DNA from: Musa acuminata AAA Group
Lineage: Eukaryota > Streptophyta > Magnoliopsida > Zingiberales > Musaceae
Assembly (NCBI RefSeq): GCF_036884655.1
Contig: NC_088337.1
Coordinates: forward strand, 30,409,001-30,473,000
Length of the DNA stretch: 64,000 nt
Direction: 5' to 3'
The notes under the pieces were generated by a model. That model made no database searches. It was given only the letters and a program-made list of their open reading frames with translations, and was not told the DNA's origin. Positions within the stretch are counted from its first letter, which is position 1, and every line of letters begins with the position of its first letter. Shown here one piece after another: positions 47,801 through 60,894 of this stretch. The position numbers and the translations under genes were made by a program.

Positions 47801-50800
47801 AAAATTGATAATATCTGTTTGTTTTGACGTTGATTCCTCTAATGCTGCTTTTAGCCGTTCAACTTCTAGCTTTAAAGAGTCACGTTCACTGGATGCAGCT
47901 GAAAGCTGCCTATCCAGATTTACCTGATGCTTGGATTTCTCAGAATTTTCCTTCTTTAAAAGCTCAAGATCCAGTTTCAACTGCTGAGAATGTCTCTCCC
48001 ACATCTTAACTTCATCACGGAGTTCCTCTATCTCTTCAGCAGATTCAAGTAAATCCTTTGAAGAATCAGAGGGCCTTAACAATGGCACTGTTCCATGTTC
48101 TGAAGTCTGTGCGGCCATGTCTTGCCATTGATTGTTATGTACTGAAGAAACTGATGCCCTAGAGTTGAAAGATGATGGATTTGATCCTCCAGGACCTGTG
48201 CTATAAGTTGCACTTATGTGGGAACCAGATGAATCTTGTCTTCCAATGTATTGTCCCCCATTTAAGCTGTTTTTGGGTGAAAGTCCTGTCCTGCTTAAAC
48301 TATCCCCTGAGTCAGAACTATGACGTGACCCTGATGCTGAGAAGCTTGTATCCTATCGAAAAGACATAAAAAAAATTGTTAATAAGCAAAAAAATATAAA
48401 GAAAAGACATTATCACTTCAACTTCAAATGTCTTGCATACGGTTTATTATTTTTTCTCTGATGATTTTTTTACAACTTGAGCTTGTAGAATCGGCTTTGC
48501 TACCTTTATTTATAATCTACCATCCAGGGTTCTAGACACTTGTGCTGATGTTGATGTTACAACCTTTGATTTCAGATGCTTTCTAACATCTCTCTTTTGA
48601 AGATTGGTTTGCATTGCTAGAGAGTATGAATTTTATAGCAATGCAGTCAAACAAAGTGGGTATTAGTTTCTTGCAAACATATAATAAAAGCAATTGATGG
48701 ATGCTACTCTGATAAGAGGATCTAGACTCTTGATAGAATGAGAGGTGCGATGAGCGGCGCAATGTGTTAGGTCTAGAATCAAAAGAGTTGAGCATGAGAA
48801 AGTCATGGACATATCAAAGATCCTTATGCTTGCAAATGAAAAGGCCCAAACCGTATATGCAGGGTCTGACAAGGAAGATGGAAGGGTTTATAGCCAAGTA
48901 AAAGAAAAAGATCATGTTAGAAAATTAAGGTTTCTAGGTAGCACATAAATATTGGACTGATACCAGGCAATGCCAACATCTTGTAGCAATAGCAATTGCC
49001 ACCAGTTATAAATTGGATTAAGTGATATATAAAACCTGATGTGATAACGTGCATATTTGCCTAAAACAGCTAAAGGATGTAACAGGAAAGTTGGATCATA
49101 TTAACTAAATATCTCAAAATTTTGATTTATGATAGATATGCATACATGTACCTTCAACTAATGTTAATAAACCAAATGAAATAAATAAAGGAAAAGGAGA
49201 ATGAAGCTAATTTTTCTAAGCAAATAACAGTGTTAATTTTGTGCATGAGAATCACACCCTATTTCCAGACTCATCTGGATAAGAATTATTGCCGAAATGA
49301 TTACTTGAAGAAGATCCAACACTTTTATTAATTAAATTGTCAGATCCATCTGATTTGCTGTCCAGTTCATCATTATTAGTTTGATCATCGAGATGAGACG
49401 TTTCTTTCCAAGATTTTCCGACCCTGCAGCAAAATATACCATTAGCAACATCTATAGGTAACATCGGGATATAGAACACGATTTGTAACAACTTAAGATC
49501 CATCGAACCTGGATTTTGATATTGGGGTACAACACTGAATCTTGACCTGCACAGTAGTGGAAATGGAAAAAATTGTCATTTCAACACTTGAAAGACAGCC
49601 ATTTTTCATGGCTCCAACTATTGATGCATGCAAAAGCCTGTGAGACAAATACAAGGGTTGTCTGCACAAAAGGGCTATAAGGCAACATGTGGTCTGGAAA
49701 TAACATTAGCATGTAAACAGAAAGAAGAAGGAAATATATGAGGAATATTTAAGACAGCCCTAGGTTTAGACATCTACATTAATGTCATAAATCAACAAAA
49801 TTTTTAATTCACCAACAACAGATCAACAATGGATATTCCAGAGGTAGTCCATCGTGTCTTCTCTTTCAAGCCATGATTTGTATGTCAAACCAGAAACATT
49901 TTCAGAGGAATGCTGTTTAATCTCCATGTTTGTGCAATTTCTCACAAAACCAAAAGACAATATGTTTAAGCAAAGGGTGCTCTTTCCAGCCTGTGTTTTC
50001 TCACAAATCTTCTGCAAATATGGACCTATATGTGGTATGCCATTCAGTTAATTTAATTCAACACAAGTGCCGATGAGTACAGGAGCTAAGTTAACTTCAT
50101 TTACTAATCTATATCTAAATTATGTTTTTAAATAGTACTCTCCATCAAATTGGCAAGTAATGAAAATGTCAGCTAGCCTAGCTGGTAGAGAGTGACGAAG
50201 ATGTCAGCCAACGAAGATGTCATTTAGATGAAACGAACAAAACTACCACCACCTTTCTTTTTTACTCACAAAAATCCATGGAATTTAGTGCTTGCCCGAG
50301 TAAGTCGAGGCTTCGATTAGGGAACAGCAAGGATATTTTAACTCTTTTGACTAATTTGACTCTTTTGCCTGACTTTTTTACTATTTTGACTCTTCGACGG
50401 ATTGATTTCTGTTGTAACACATCTGGTTCAGTGAACCAGGTTCACCAGTTTCAAGGTGCCCCTTTTCTTGTTATTTTCGTTTCAGATTAGAAGAGAACTG
50501 ATTGTTTAGATTTTGTCTAGCCTTCCAGTTTCAGATTCACCAAATGTTTAGAATCTTCCTTTTTTCTGATCTAGTTTTTAATCTTCAACTTGTTTGTTCC
50601 TTAATATATCTATTGCACAAAATCCTTGGTTCAAATCCCTCTCATTTTTCACATGTTTAATTCATTGGTTCTTTTGTCCTTGATTTACACAAGATGAATA
50701 TTTTTAACACAATTGTCATGTTTTTATGTTCTTTTTACATCACTATAACTCAAAACTCCAGAGAAATATCAGTTTCTCAATTTTGACCTACGTGTCTTTT

Positions 50801-53790
50801 GATGTTCAACCTTCTCTGAAGTTAGTGCTTCACTATTGTTCGTAGTATCCATCTCAAGTCTGACGATTTTTAGTTTTCACTGAATCTTATGTACTTCACC
50901 TAATTCTTTTTTCAGGAAGTTCAACATACTTGTCTAGAGTTCATTTTTGCTTTTCATTGTCATAACTACTGGACCATTACTCTTTATTTTATCCATAATT
51001 TGCTTCCAACTCATATTTCTTTAATTAATTTCTACTTGAGAAACTAATATTTTGCTTTATCATTGGCAAATTTGTCATGTCAAAATGATTCTCTTTCCTC
51101 TGGAAAGCACTGGAGCTGAAGCAGCATCTACTATCTTTCAGGATTCTAGTTCCAACAATTTCGCATAGACCATCATGCTAGCCGTCCAACATATTTTTTG
51201 TTTCCTTTTTGTCTTTTTGATCCATTTAATTTCTTTTACAAGATTAGCCTAATAGAATAACAAACCAAAATTTCATAGTTCATCATCCACATATTCACCA
51301 AATTTTAAATCATTGTACAAATTGACTTCGGTGAATGAAGAAAGAGATGACAAACTGAGAAGTAATAAACCAATAAAAATTATGAGAACACTATTCTAAG
51401 CAAAGCATTGTTTACATAATATCAATCAATAGTAACAACTATAATATAAAAAATATCAATATTATTTAGGAGAATGCTTTGCATGATAACCGAACTATAT
51501 ATGCCAATTGAGGTACTAATGGGAACAGTAAAGTAAAGAAAATTGTCTTATATGATATGTGGCTACCAGATTGTACCTTATTGTAACAATTACATGGAAC
51601 TCGACTGACACAATTATTGCTCATTTACACATCAAAAGAGAAGCAACATGATTCTGTGAAAATAATGCACTTAACATTTGTATCCTTCCACTGCATTAGA
51701 TTCTGCCTTCAATAGAGCAGTCAAGAACCTGAAGCATTCAAATTTAGTAGCCCAACCTCATCTGATCACATTCAGGATGATAGAGTTTGTTATGTTTCTA
51801 CTTTAGGAGAGAGTAACTACTGTCTAGGATTTTTGCCTTTGAACTCATTTGATGAAACAGAAGACTTGAATAAATTATCTTACGTGCTATGGGAGTGTAA
51901 AGAATCTTCACAACTTTAAGACATATAATAAAAACTATCGAAATCAAGTCAAACTAATTTTCTTTCGAGAGTCAGAGTAATTTTCACCTGTAAAGTTGTC
52001 CCAGAATCACACTTCTTTAATGGAAGAAGAAGAGGACCGATTTCTCCTGAACTCAGATAATCTGCTAGGTTCAAGGTAACCTCACCAATAACTACAGACC
52101 TAGAAGAAGCCTGCACAATAAATGGATTTGAGTAGATGTCTTCACTAACTTCTATCCAATGAAAACAGAGTGGAATGTGTTCATTATTAAGATGACAAGG
52201 ACATTTAATTTAAGTAATACAAATAAACAAAGTTATGTGTCATACTGGGGAAACAACAATCTTAAATCGACATTCTTCAAGCTCTTTAGATGCATCATCT
52301 TGAGACACCCATATAGACTCTGTCTCAGTCCACTGACAATTTCCACTTCTCACTGTAGCTCTGCCGGTTCTTGCGATTGTTTTTCCAGACTCCACTGAGA
52401 CAATAGAAAGAAGAAGTTTGTCCCATCCTCTAGGAACCTGTATGATCAAAGAAGAGAATGAAATGCGTGTTTTTCCGATTTGCTCATAATAAGCACATTC
52501 TAGATTTTATTTCAATTATCCTTGGAACAAAAAATTCCTACAAAGGTTACAAATACAAAAGGCAACAAAAAGAATAATCATGGATAAGCTATAAACCAGG
52601 CTTCAATACTAATACTGACATCCATCTGCAATTGTTTGATACCTCACATTTAAGGATCAACTAGGTTCATGTGATACATGCCTAGTTTTTCAGTGTCTTG
52701 GGTCAGTAAACTCAAGGTGTTAGTGGGTAAAATGTTATAGAGATTTATTCTTGCTATGAAGATCATAGAATGATGGAATATCATTATTTCAATTTGTAAA
52801 TCTGACACTGTCGAAGAGCTTATTGATGTCTAAGTGAGAAATACTACTACAACTTCCCACAAAAAAAAGGAAAGGAACTATTGCAACAGGAAAAATGAAG
52901 ACAATTGCGAAAAACAAATCCGAAAAGTTTAAGACAAAGTTCAGAAGCCTCGTGAAGAGCTCTAAAATAGAAGGTACCTCACTAATCTGCAGTTGCCACT
53001 CACAACCAGTTCGCCGTTTGTAATGTCTTCAACATCTCTAAATATTAAAAAAAAACTTACTGGCATTATTCTGTGTCACATGTGCTAGTAACAGGGTCAA
53101 AATTCTAGTTAAATTACCATTTTAATATGCACATGAAATAGGGGACCTCTTATCATTAGCTCAGCAAAAAAAGGCAGAAAATTTATTCTACAAACTGAGG
53201 TCATATTCAGGAATTGAAGTTGCCAAACCAATTTTTCTTCAAATCGATCCGTATGTCAATTCACGAATACTTTCAGCAACCACCCACTGCAACCTTTTCC
53301 CGCACAGTACTCTATTTTGTATCAAGAAATAGGATGTTAAAAGAGTAAGCTTCAAAGGCAGATTATTTTTATGCCTCATTGTAGTAAAAAGGCAATCGAA
53401 TTATTCGTTCATCATCATATGCTTGAAATCTTGCGGTATTCCATTCTTTTTCTCCACCGTTCATAGAAAATGATTTCATCAAAGTCATAGTTCAAGCACA
53501 TTTCTTTCTCGTAGACTCAACGTTGCCAACCATTGCATATAGAATCAAATTAGGGTCGGTAACATGCATTAGCGGAATCACACGATATATCGATGAAATC
53601 CTGAGAGCCAAAGCGTAAACCGAGGCACCTCCTGACCCCAGCGACGGCAAACAGATGGAACACCAGAATGACAATAATCAAACGAGATGAGATTGAGAGA
53701 AAAAGGCACCTTGACGGCCTGCAGATTGGAGAGCTTGAACTCGACCTTCTCCCCGAACCGGTCAGACCTGTACCGATGCAACTTGAACAT
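35243..53790 (-). CDS. NT-C2 domain and long coiled-coil protein, 1507 aa
   Basis: Exons (minus): 53710-53790, 52246-52437, 51988-52110, 49509-49546, 49258-49423, 44783-48352, 36320-36459, 35243-35456. They total 4524 nt, 1507 aa. Residues 1 to about 145 form an N-terminal C2-like (NT-C2/EEIG1) domain: [20 protein letters not shown], then the [20 protein letters not shown] strand region, then [14 protein letters not shown] Ser/Asn-rich linker follows (about 146-290), and from there to the end it is almost continuous heptad coiled coil, with Glu/Lys/Leu-rich sequence and no motor domain. Plant relatives are often mislabelled myosin-heavy-chain-like; NT-C2 proteins are thought to link membranes or organelles with the cytoskeleton. 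The C-end is KKEKRWFS. Intron 6 (36460-44782, 8323 bases) holds the whole 6466-base retrotransposon in antisense; all coding exons and splice sites stay intact. Confidence 0.92.
35832..35870. repeat. (AT)n microsatellite in NT-C2 intron 7
   Basis: Uninterrupted AT repeat of 39 bases within the 863-base intron 35457-36319. Confidence 0.96.
37914..38701 (+). repeat. 5' LTR, 788 bp
   Basis: Starts TGTCACGAACGATC and ends GTCCGTGACA, directly followed by the primer-binding site. Two full copies of the 51-bp tandem unit lie near its 3' end (from 38559). Confidence 0.95.
38705..38716 (+). other. Primer-binding site, initiator tRNA-Met
   Basis: TGGTATCAGAGC, complementary to the 3' end of plant initiator methionine tRNA, three bases after the 5' LTR. 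Confidence 0.9.
38763..40142 (+). pseudogene. Retrotransposon gag remnant
   Basis: The frame starts at ATG 38763. Residues to about 220 contain charged, coiled-coil-like sequence and the start of the capsid-type region. The same frame continues past stops at 39420 (TAG), 39504 (TAG), 39552 (TAA) and 39681 (TAA). It holds a zinc knuckle at about 39901-39945 ([13 protein letters not shown], a CX2CX3HX4C variant) and a Ser-rich tail, ending in TAA at 40140. Not functional. Confidence 0.9.
40143..43450 (+). pseudogene. Retrotransposon pol remnant (PR-RT-RNaseH-INT-chromodomain)
   Basis: Same frame as gag. Protease-like region near 40206, where the catalytic triplet reads NTGA instead of the usual DTGA, so the active-site Asp is lost. 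RT about 40770-41500 with YLDDII intact at about 41222-41240. RNase H about 41660-41990 ([11 protein letters not shown]). Integrase about 42280-42900: zinc-binding end (TCVTCQQDK), then the D,D,E core region. A chromodomain-like patch (EYLVKWQ, ASWEP) lies at 43399-43450. In-frame stops are at 40617, 40905, 41004, 41184, 42156, 42258 and 42798. The frame is lost near 43005 and shifts again near 43395. Not functional. Confidence 0.9.
43538..44379 (+). repeat. 3' LTR, 842 bp
   Basis: Preceded by a purine run (GAGTGGGGGAGAA). It has three full copies plus one partial copy of the 51-bp tandem unit (from 44194), one more than the 5' LTR, which explains most of the length difference. Confidence 0.95.
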
Positions 53791-53799
53791 CTCCTCCCC

Positions 53800-56320
53800 C
53801 TCTTTGATTCCCGACGCCTCTTCCTCCTCCTCTAGATCGAATACAAATGCCCTCTACTCGATCGAAAAGGAGAGGAATCTTCGCAAGAAAGCAAAAAAGA
53901 AGAGACGAATTCCCCTCGCCTCTCGTGGTGGGAGGTCGGAGATGAGAAAGAGAGGCGACCTCTTTTTTTTTTGTTTTTTTCCCTTCTCGTTTTATCCTCC
54001 TTTTTTACGCTCTGATGCGAATACTAAAATTATTCGTTGAGGCGGTCGCAAGGCGACGAATTTTTAATGCAGTTGGCAGCTTCAGGTGCGACGCGGTGGG
54101 CACACGACACTCCTGCCTTAGCTTTCCCTGCTGGGGATCCTCTCCAACAACTTAACGATACAACAACATAAACCGACCATCTCGAAAATGGACGGTCAGA
54201 ACCAGCGGATGGTAGGGGAGCGGGAACGAGGTGGACGGTTAGCAGCGGAAGGACGATCGGGGAGGGGCCATGGCCTTGTATGCGATCCTCACCAACTCCC
54301 GTGCGACCCCATTTAACGAAAAGGTTTGCAACGATTCCGTTGACCGAGAAGCCCGGTGGTTTCGATCGGACGGCGGATGATTTGCAATCCGAAGATGACT
54401 CGTACAGCACGGGATAGCGACGTTGGTGTAGAGAGCGAGGTTTCTGCGCCATCGCTAGGATCTGCTCCACGAGATGCTCTAACCAAACTTCAAACGAAGC
54501 TATCAACGGCCATCGTAGCCCGATGGAAACCAGCAGGCGATCCACCAGGCAATCGATGCCCACGTGGCATTCTTCCAGAGGAGAGATCGTACCAGGCCCA
54601 CTGGTTCATCGCTTAATATGATCTGCACTTAAAAAGTCCATTGCTGCCACGGAAATGCATGCCTTTCCATATCAATGTTCTATTTATTAATTTGGTAACC
54701 ATAAGTGATTGATGTTTCATTAATACTCGATCTCTTATATTATTAGATGAGTCAAAATGTAGAAAACAGATTAGAGCATAATAAAGACGGAAATGTTACA
54801 GGGGAGCATGTAAGGTTTATTTAGTAAAGTTAACTATAAGATATTTGATTACGACTTAGATAATTTGAAGTTATTATAGATAAATCTACGTAATACAGTT
54901 AAAATTCATATATTGTCATCTGGTATGTGATATTACAGCCTATTCGTAATTTTTTTTTAAAAAGAAGGAGATGAGCTACACAAGGAAAATATTTATGAGG
55001 AGAAATGAAAAAGAAGATTAAAAGTAGTCCTACATTAGTTAAAAACTAAGTGCATCAGATTACAAATGATGCATGTCTTCTGATGCGACTTTTTTCTCCC
55101 TTGAGTGTTTCATCATGCGTCTTTTTTGTCTGATGCAATCCGGTTTTTACAATGCACGTGCACACAGCCCTTGCTCACAGGGCTTCCACCGGTGGTGTTC
55201 CTTAAAAACATTTGACTGTAAGTTTCCTGATGTATGTATGTTTCCTCTGGAAGTGCTAGAGCTAAGCAGATTGCTATAAAATAGCAATTATTTACTGGTC
55301 TTAGTTAAACAATGCCAATTATTTACTGGTCTCCTGTTGTGCATGAAATATGTGCATACGGACGTTAGTCTTAGGTTTTTTTCGTTGCTTGGCTAGTATA
55401 AAACCTGTGTACTGCTTTTGTCGTTGGTTACGCATATCATGTTTACCAAACATGTCGCTAGGAATATATAACTTCATACTAAGAATGGTTCAAAAGACGC
55501 TGCCCTGATTACATCGGTATTCATAATTAGACAATCAGGAAAATAAGCCATCGAGTTTTCTAATGGTTTCGTATATTGTAGTTTAGAATTTTCATATAGT
55601 CATGATTTTGTTTTAATTAATAAACATTTTTTTCAAGGTTCGGAAATCCCCGTGCATTAATGTTTGGATTCGCCACCATGAGGAGATCAGAAATCGCAGT
55701 TCCATCAGAAGGCATCGTCTTCTCGTGGTAGCTCGCTTACAGTTTTTGACTGGGAGAAATCGGCCGTGCTGCTGGACAACCGTGTAAGGATAACATCGCT
55801 AAACCAAGTTCCGAATAATAATTAATACTACCTGGACAACCCAAAGACGGAAGAGAGGGAAGAAGTTAAACAAGCAAATCTCAAGACGGAACAGCGAAGA
55901 AATTGGACGAGCAAATGTCAGTTGTTTCCTTCACTGCGAATGACCATGCATCTATTACGAACAAGCCACGACAACACACATCATGCAACCTTTGGAAATT
56001 GGAGAAGACTAATACATAAAGACCATAGTCTACTCAATCCCAAGGAATGGAGGAAGATTCGGATCTAAAGAAAGCCCTGTAGAGAAAACTGGCAATAAAA
56101 AAAAAATAAAGGAAAAGGAAAAATCAAAACACTCAGCAACGCTTCCGCCTACTCCACAGACCGAGTTACAGTGGAAGCAGGGGGAGGTTGAGAAAGGGTA
56201 AAGCGGCTTGAGTGACTGTGAGACAAAAGAAAAATGTGCAACACTGTCAAATGCGAGTTTCTTTCCCTTTTTCTTTGTCTTCTAAAAGAGAAGACTTGTT
56301 GCGGTGTTTGGTGAGATGCT
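53800..56320. other. Intergenic between NT-C2 promoter and pectate lyase 3' end
   Basis: 53.8-54.6 kb is GC-richer (leader and promoter of the NT-C2 gene). A 177-codon open frame there (54030-54563, minus) has no recognisable domain. The rest is AT-rich with nothing recognised. A run of A residues lies at about 56098-56108. The last part is the pectate lyase 3' UTR. Confidence 0.5.
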
Positions 56321-59300
56321 TCAGCACTGCGAACGCTTGCGGCAGCCGAGGGCGCCCGCGTCGGAAGTGATGGATCCAACCATGGACGACGACTTGGCTC
56401 CGAGGCTGGAGGCCTTGGCATAACTCGCGGAGGCTCCGGCTCCGGAGGGGGTGAAGTAGGCACCGTTCAGCAGAAGGTCGCCCTCGGATCTCCAGTTCCA
56501 ACTCTTCCACACGTTTGAGTCCGTTTCTACCCTTTTGGTCACCTGTTCAACGCAAGCGATCATATACAGGTCCAGTCAAGGAATGCGAGCGGTATCGACA
56601 GAGCGACTAGTAAGGATGTCATTACCTCCTTGGCAAATCGGTTGGTGGGAGCGAGGTATCTGTTACCCTGGCTATTGATGGTCGGGTCGGCACTTCCACC
56701 AATGGCGTACATCTCCCAGTGGGTGTAATCATTGTTCACCACGTGGAAATACCCATGCCTGCACCTGTATTTTACCGCAGTCGAAGACAATGGGTCAACT
56801 TGGAACTTCCAGAAGAACAGATCCGTCCTTCATTTGGGAGAAGCAGAAAGAGATATATGAGGTACATAAATATACCTGGGCATTCTCTGGATGAGACCTT
56901 CGCCAAAGTGGTTGAACGCAATGGTGACTTGCATGGCCTTGTCCCTGACATAGGAGTCGCTGTGGCCCAAGAGCATCACCTGCGTAAAGTAGACCCGGGT
57001 TTTACTGCGATGGAGACTGCGTGTACTAACTAGTACAGCAGATTGAGGAGTGTACCTCGTTGTGGTGGGTGAAGTAATTGTTGGAGATGGTGATGGCGGT
57101 GGATCCCATGACGGCATCGACGAGGCCATCGGCGCAGTTGGAGAGAGAATTGTGGTCGACCCAGATATGGCTGGCGCCGAAGATGGACACGCCGTCGCCG
57201 TCGGCCATCGTCCTCCAGCCGTAGTGGGAGGGGGAGCTGCGGACCATGGCGTTCCCGGTGGGTTTACAGTCGTGGATGTGGAGACCGTGGATGATGACGT
57301 TGGTGACGAACTGGATGGTGATGCAGGCGCCGTTTGCGATGTGGACGTTGGCGCCGCGGCCGTCGATGGTCTTGAAGCTGTTCATGATGAGTTCCTGCTT
57401 GAGGGTGATGACCATGTCGCGCTTGAACACGATCCAGAGGGGCTTGTCCTGGATGACCGCGTGGCGGAGGGTGCCCGACCGAGGGTTGACGGGGTCGTCG
57501 TCCCCCGGGTCACTCACCACGTAATAGCGGCCGTCGCGGCCGCCGATCGCGTTGCGCCCGAAGCCGATCCCGCAGTCCGCGAGCCGCTTGCGGTGGAGGT
57601 GCCATTCTGGGTCGCACCGCCAGCAGTCGTCGATGGGGTTCCCCGTCCCGCATGACAAGTAGCCGAGGGCCCGGCGAGCCGTGCTGTTGCTTATCGCCCT
57701 GTTTCAACATAATTACACACAACAAAAGGAAGCGGCAAAAAAAAAGATTAGCTTTGCTCGATGGTAATCTCAACGTTTAGCAGTTTCAAATGATTACTAT
57801 AGGGCCCACTAGTCTTCACTTTATGGGGACTCAAAATGTGTGCCGACCGAAGTAAATACGAAAGAAGAGGTTGGCCGGGAAATATGTGAACAATGAATGA
57901 TGGCATAACATCATATCAGGTCTTCAATTGCAGGAGAATGAGCGGAGCAGGCCATGTTACACCCATGCTGTTTAACGAGTACAAGATCTATCTGCGGTGC
58001 AAGTGGTCAATCAACGAGCAAAATAGGAAGAAGTACAAGAAGTGGAGGTCAGGAGGACAGTAGGTGTAGTAAATGGCATTAATATCTGGGATCGTGAATC
58101 GGGATGACGAGTCAATAAATGAAATGGTCTTCCGTTGGCACTGCTCTGATAGTCCCTTTTTTGTACTCGGCGCACAGCCAGTGGTCTCTTTACACAACAG
58201 TATGGCCGCCGGTCACATGAGCTCATGGAGGACAAGCGACAACGTAGTCAAAGACGGAGCAAATTTAAATTTTTTCTTTTCAGAAAGGTCGCATGCAAGC
58301 GGCATCCGAGGAGAAACCCAATTTAATAACTGGTATGGCAGATGGATCACATCAAAACAGACAACCCCATTGGAGGTGCAGTACCTCCGAACCTTTTTGT
58401 TTTTGGCACTGGAGCTTGATCAATGCATAATTTCTTAGAGAAAAAAAAATAGATCCCCCCAATAAAGACGTAGATTATTAGTTAACCATTACAAATTATG
58501 TACAAGTAAGTAAGAAGTCTAATCAGAACTATAAAGGCAATAAATGGGGATATAGCGGTAGAAATAATTGGATTGCAATTATTTTAACATGGACAAAAAG
58601 TCGCCTAATCTTGTAGGTTTTGGGGATCCGAAAAGAAGGTTTATGATACTAAATGACTTGCATACAGCTGAAACTATTAGATTTATGATAAGAAAATAAA
58701 TCTGAAGGAAAGGTGCCATCAAAAGGACTTACATGTGAACCTCATTTGCAACCAGTTCCGGATCGTCGACCGCGCCCACTACCACTTCTCGCCCAAAGCT
58801 GCTCAAAAGAGGGCAAACGCCATCAGAGCCCAAATGACCAAATTGACCCTATGTGTACATATCGAACTATGAAAGAGGCCAGCCGATTCTTTGCATCTGG
58901 GAAGAGGTGATCGTCGCGGATCTCTGGGCAGAACCACACCGCTCGAGGCGGTCGGTCGGTGGGCTTCATTTGGAATAAATTTCGAGAAGAGAAAAAGAGG
59001 GGGTGAGGGAGATTGATGGAGAGAGAAGGCGCTTCTCCCGCGTCTTTTACCCGATTTGACAGGTGTTCTGCGGCGATGAGTCCTCCACCAACCAAATTTC
59101 TCAGAAAGGGGATTTGGTTTGATTACGCCTTTTTATTTTTCAGTGAATTAATCCTTCGCTTTTCTTCTTTTACTTTTCGTCAATGAAAGCGAAAGGAGTA
59201 AGAGCGCAAGGAACTAAAACGAGAGTAACGGCTTCAACGGCTTTGATTCGATGGAGATTGCGGTTAAGGCCCAAAGAGCCATCGGATCCATCGACATCGA

Positions 59301-59872
59301 GCGTCCAAACGTCGGATCTGATGGTTTATAGCTCTTCCCAGGCACATCGACGGCCCAGATCTATTAAACAAAAGAAGGGGTATTGCATCACCGACCTATC
59401 CGTCGTATACTCGTTGGCTGCCGCGGTTGCTCTCAAACTCCTCCTCGCCACGGCCGCCGACGCGGAAGCTGACGCCATTAATCCAACCCTAGAAGAGAAA
59501 ACGATCCATCAAAATTGGCTCGAGCGGATCTTGAACGCTACTGAAAGAATTTGGAGGCCGCACTCGTTTCAGAGCAGAGGATCCAGGAAGAAGCCAAGAT
59601 GACTCCCCTGCTCCAAGTACGTTGCCTCTAATCGACCCCAAAAAGACCAAGAAAACCCTCATCCTCCCAAAACACAGGCACATTTCATCGGATTCCTCCC
59701 ACGGCCCATGTTCTTTAGAAAAAGAAGAGATACAATCCATAGAAGGAAAGGAAAACGTAATGTACCTCGAGGTGGAGATCGAGTCGCATCCCAACCACCC
59801 GAGGCCTCCGGCTACTAGCACCAAAAGTCCCAGGACCAGCAACCGCGACCACCTCATAGATTCCTCCACCAT
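56321..59872 (-). CDS. Secreted pectate lyase (PL1), 426 aa
   Basis: Exons (minus): 59766-59872, 58733-58798, 57056-57698, 56876-56979, 56626-56764, 56321-56542. They total 1281 nt, 426 aa. It cleaves de-esterified homogalacturonan in the wall by Ca-dependent beta-elimination (softening, growth, abscission, pollen). Exon 1 encodes a signal peptide (about 6-27: [20 protein letters not shown]). The N-terminal plant segment [19 protein letters not shown] and [15 protein letters not shown] (74-88) precede the parallel beta-helix. The helix carries GFGRNAIGG, the Ca-site block WVDHNSLS (237-244, D239), DAVMGST, and the catalytic Arg region [17 protein letters not shown] (304-320). All key residues are intact. 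The split after residue 35 was chosen because GT-AG and phase 2 join exactly there; exon 1 lies 967 bases from exon 2. TATAAAT is at 60008-60014. Confidence 0.95.
59326..59478 (-). CDS. Short open frame inside pectate lyase intron 1
   Basis: A 50-codon frame beginning [20 protein letters not shown], an Ala/Ser/Arg-rich start like an organelle targeting peptide, in a GC-richer part of the 967-base intron. TCTAGGGTTGG, a common plant leader motif, lies just upstream. No known family and no downstream exon found. It could be an alternative first exon or chance. Confidence 0.15.
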   Translation of the reverse strand: MASASASAAVARRSLRATAAANEYTTDRSVMQYPFFCLIDLGRRCAWEEL

Positions 59873-60007
59873 TGCCGCCGCTTCTCCTCTCTCTCAGTTC
59901 TCTTCTGCTCTCCCACACCCACTCGCTAAAAATCTCGGCGCCGAAGAGGGAGAAGTGTACAAAATAAAAAGTGGGAGAGAGACCCAAATGAGGCGGAAGG
60001 AACCGCC

Positions 60008-60014
60008 ATTTATA
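60008..60014 (-). promoter_or_regulatory. TATA box of pectate lyase
   Basis: TATAAAT on the minus strand, 136 bases upstream of the ATG at 59870-59872. Confidence 0.65.
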
Positions 60015-60894
60015 GCGCGTTTGGCCGTCCGCGCTTTACCACTACCCCACGCCGAACTTAACCGCGGTTAAGTGTTTGTTATGATTCCATCACCGGCAAC
60101 TCTAACCGCTACTAACGGCTTCGTTGACGGCGAAGAGCGGCACCGACGGGGACACGTGCGAGAGGTCTTCGTGATCACGTGTCAAGCACGCGCCTCCGTC
60201 TCCGTTGAGTCTCCCGCACCGACGTCTCCGATTAACTAACCTCAACGCATTATGAAGTTAGTCTATAGATAATGTTCGATAACAAGTCACGCCTCTCAAA
60301 GCATGACACGTCAGGAAGGGATTTGTTGAACTCAATTAGTTTATATAATTTTTATTATGTATATATATACATTAAAAAACACAGAAAAAATGGTATTAGG
60401 AAAAAAGGATCCACTAAAGTTGGGTGTAGTGCGAGTTCAAGTAAGGTGTTCGACAAAATGGGTAAGCTGCCGAATCGATTTGTCTTCTAAATCAACACAT
60501 CTGACCCACTTGCGCAGCAGAGCCAAAGGCTCTTCATGGATCAACGACAAGAGGTCACAGGCACAGCACTTCCATCTCATAGACATTGTCGAGCAACGAT
60601 TTTGTTTTGCACCTTTTATGGTGTGACCGAGGTGTCCACGGTCTATCCCAAGGGTGCAAGATCACCAGCACAATATTTTAGTTGGAGCGCATTAACCCTA
60701 GGTATGGTTGAGGGGGTGTAGGCTTTGTTCTCTCCGACGAAGACCGAAGATCTCTCCCTTAGTTCTCTGTTAGGTACCTGCACACAAGTCGAAATCGGGA
60801 GAGAGATCCCCGACTTGATCCCTCCGACGTTTAGGTTAGAAGGGTTTTACTATGTAGAGTTAGGGTGTGAGTATGTGTGTCCACCTCCCTAGCG

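Noticed and set aside
50628..50638. GGTTCAAATCC, a tRNA T-loop-like motif
   Set aside because: No acceptor stem, D-arm or anticodon arm can be drawn around it; it lies in an AT-rich intron.
54030..54563. 177-codon open frame on the minus strand
   Set aside because: Lies in the promoter region of the NT-C2 gene, with no recognisable domain and no splice context.
57050..57655. 201-codon open frame on the plus strand
   Set aside because: Antisense shadow of the pectate lyase main exon.
58823..59095. Frame upstream of pectate lyase exon 2 as a possible N-terminus
   Set aside because: No signal peptide, and the frame does not join exon 2. The acceptor at 58799 joined to the signal-peptide exon 59766-59872 gives an exact phase match.
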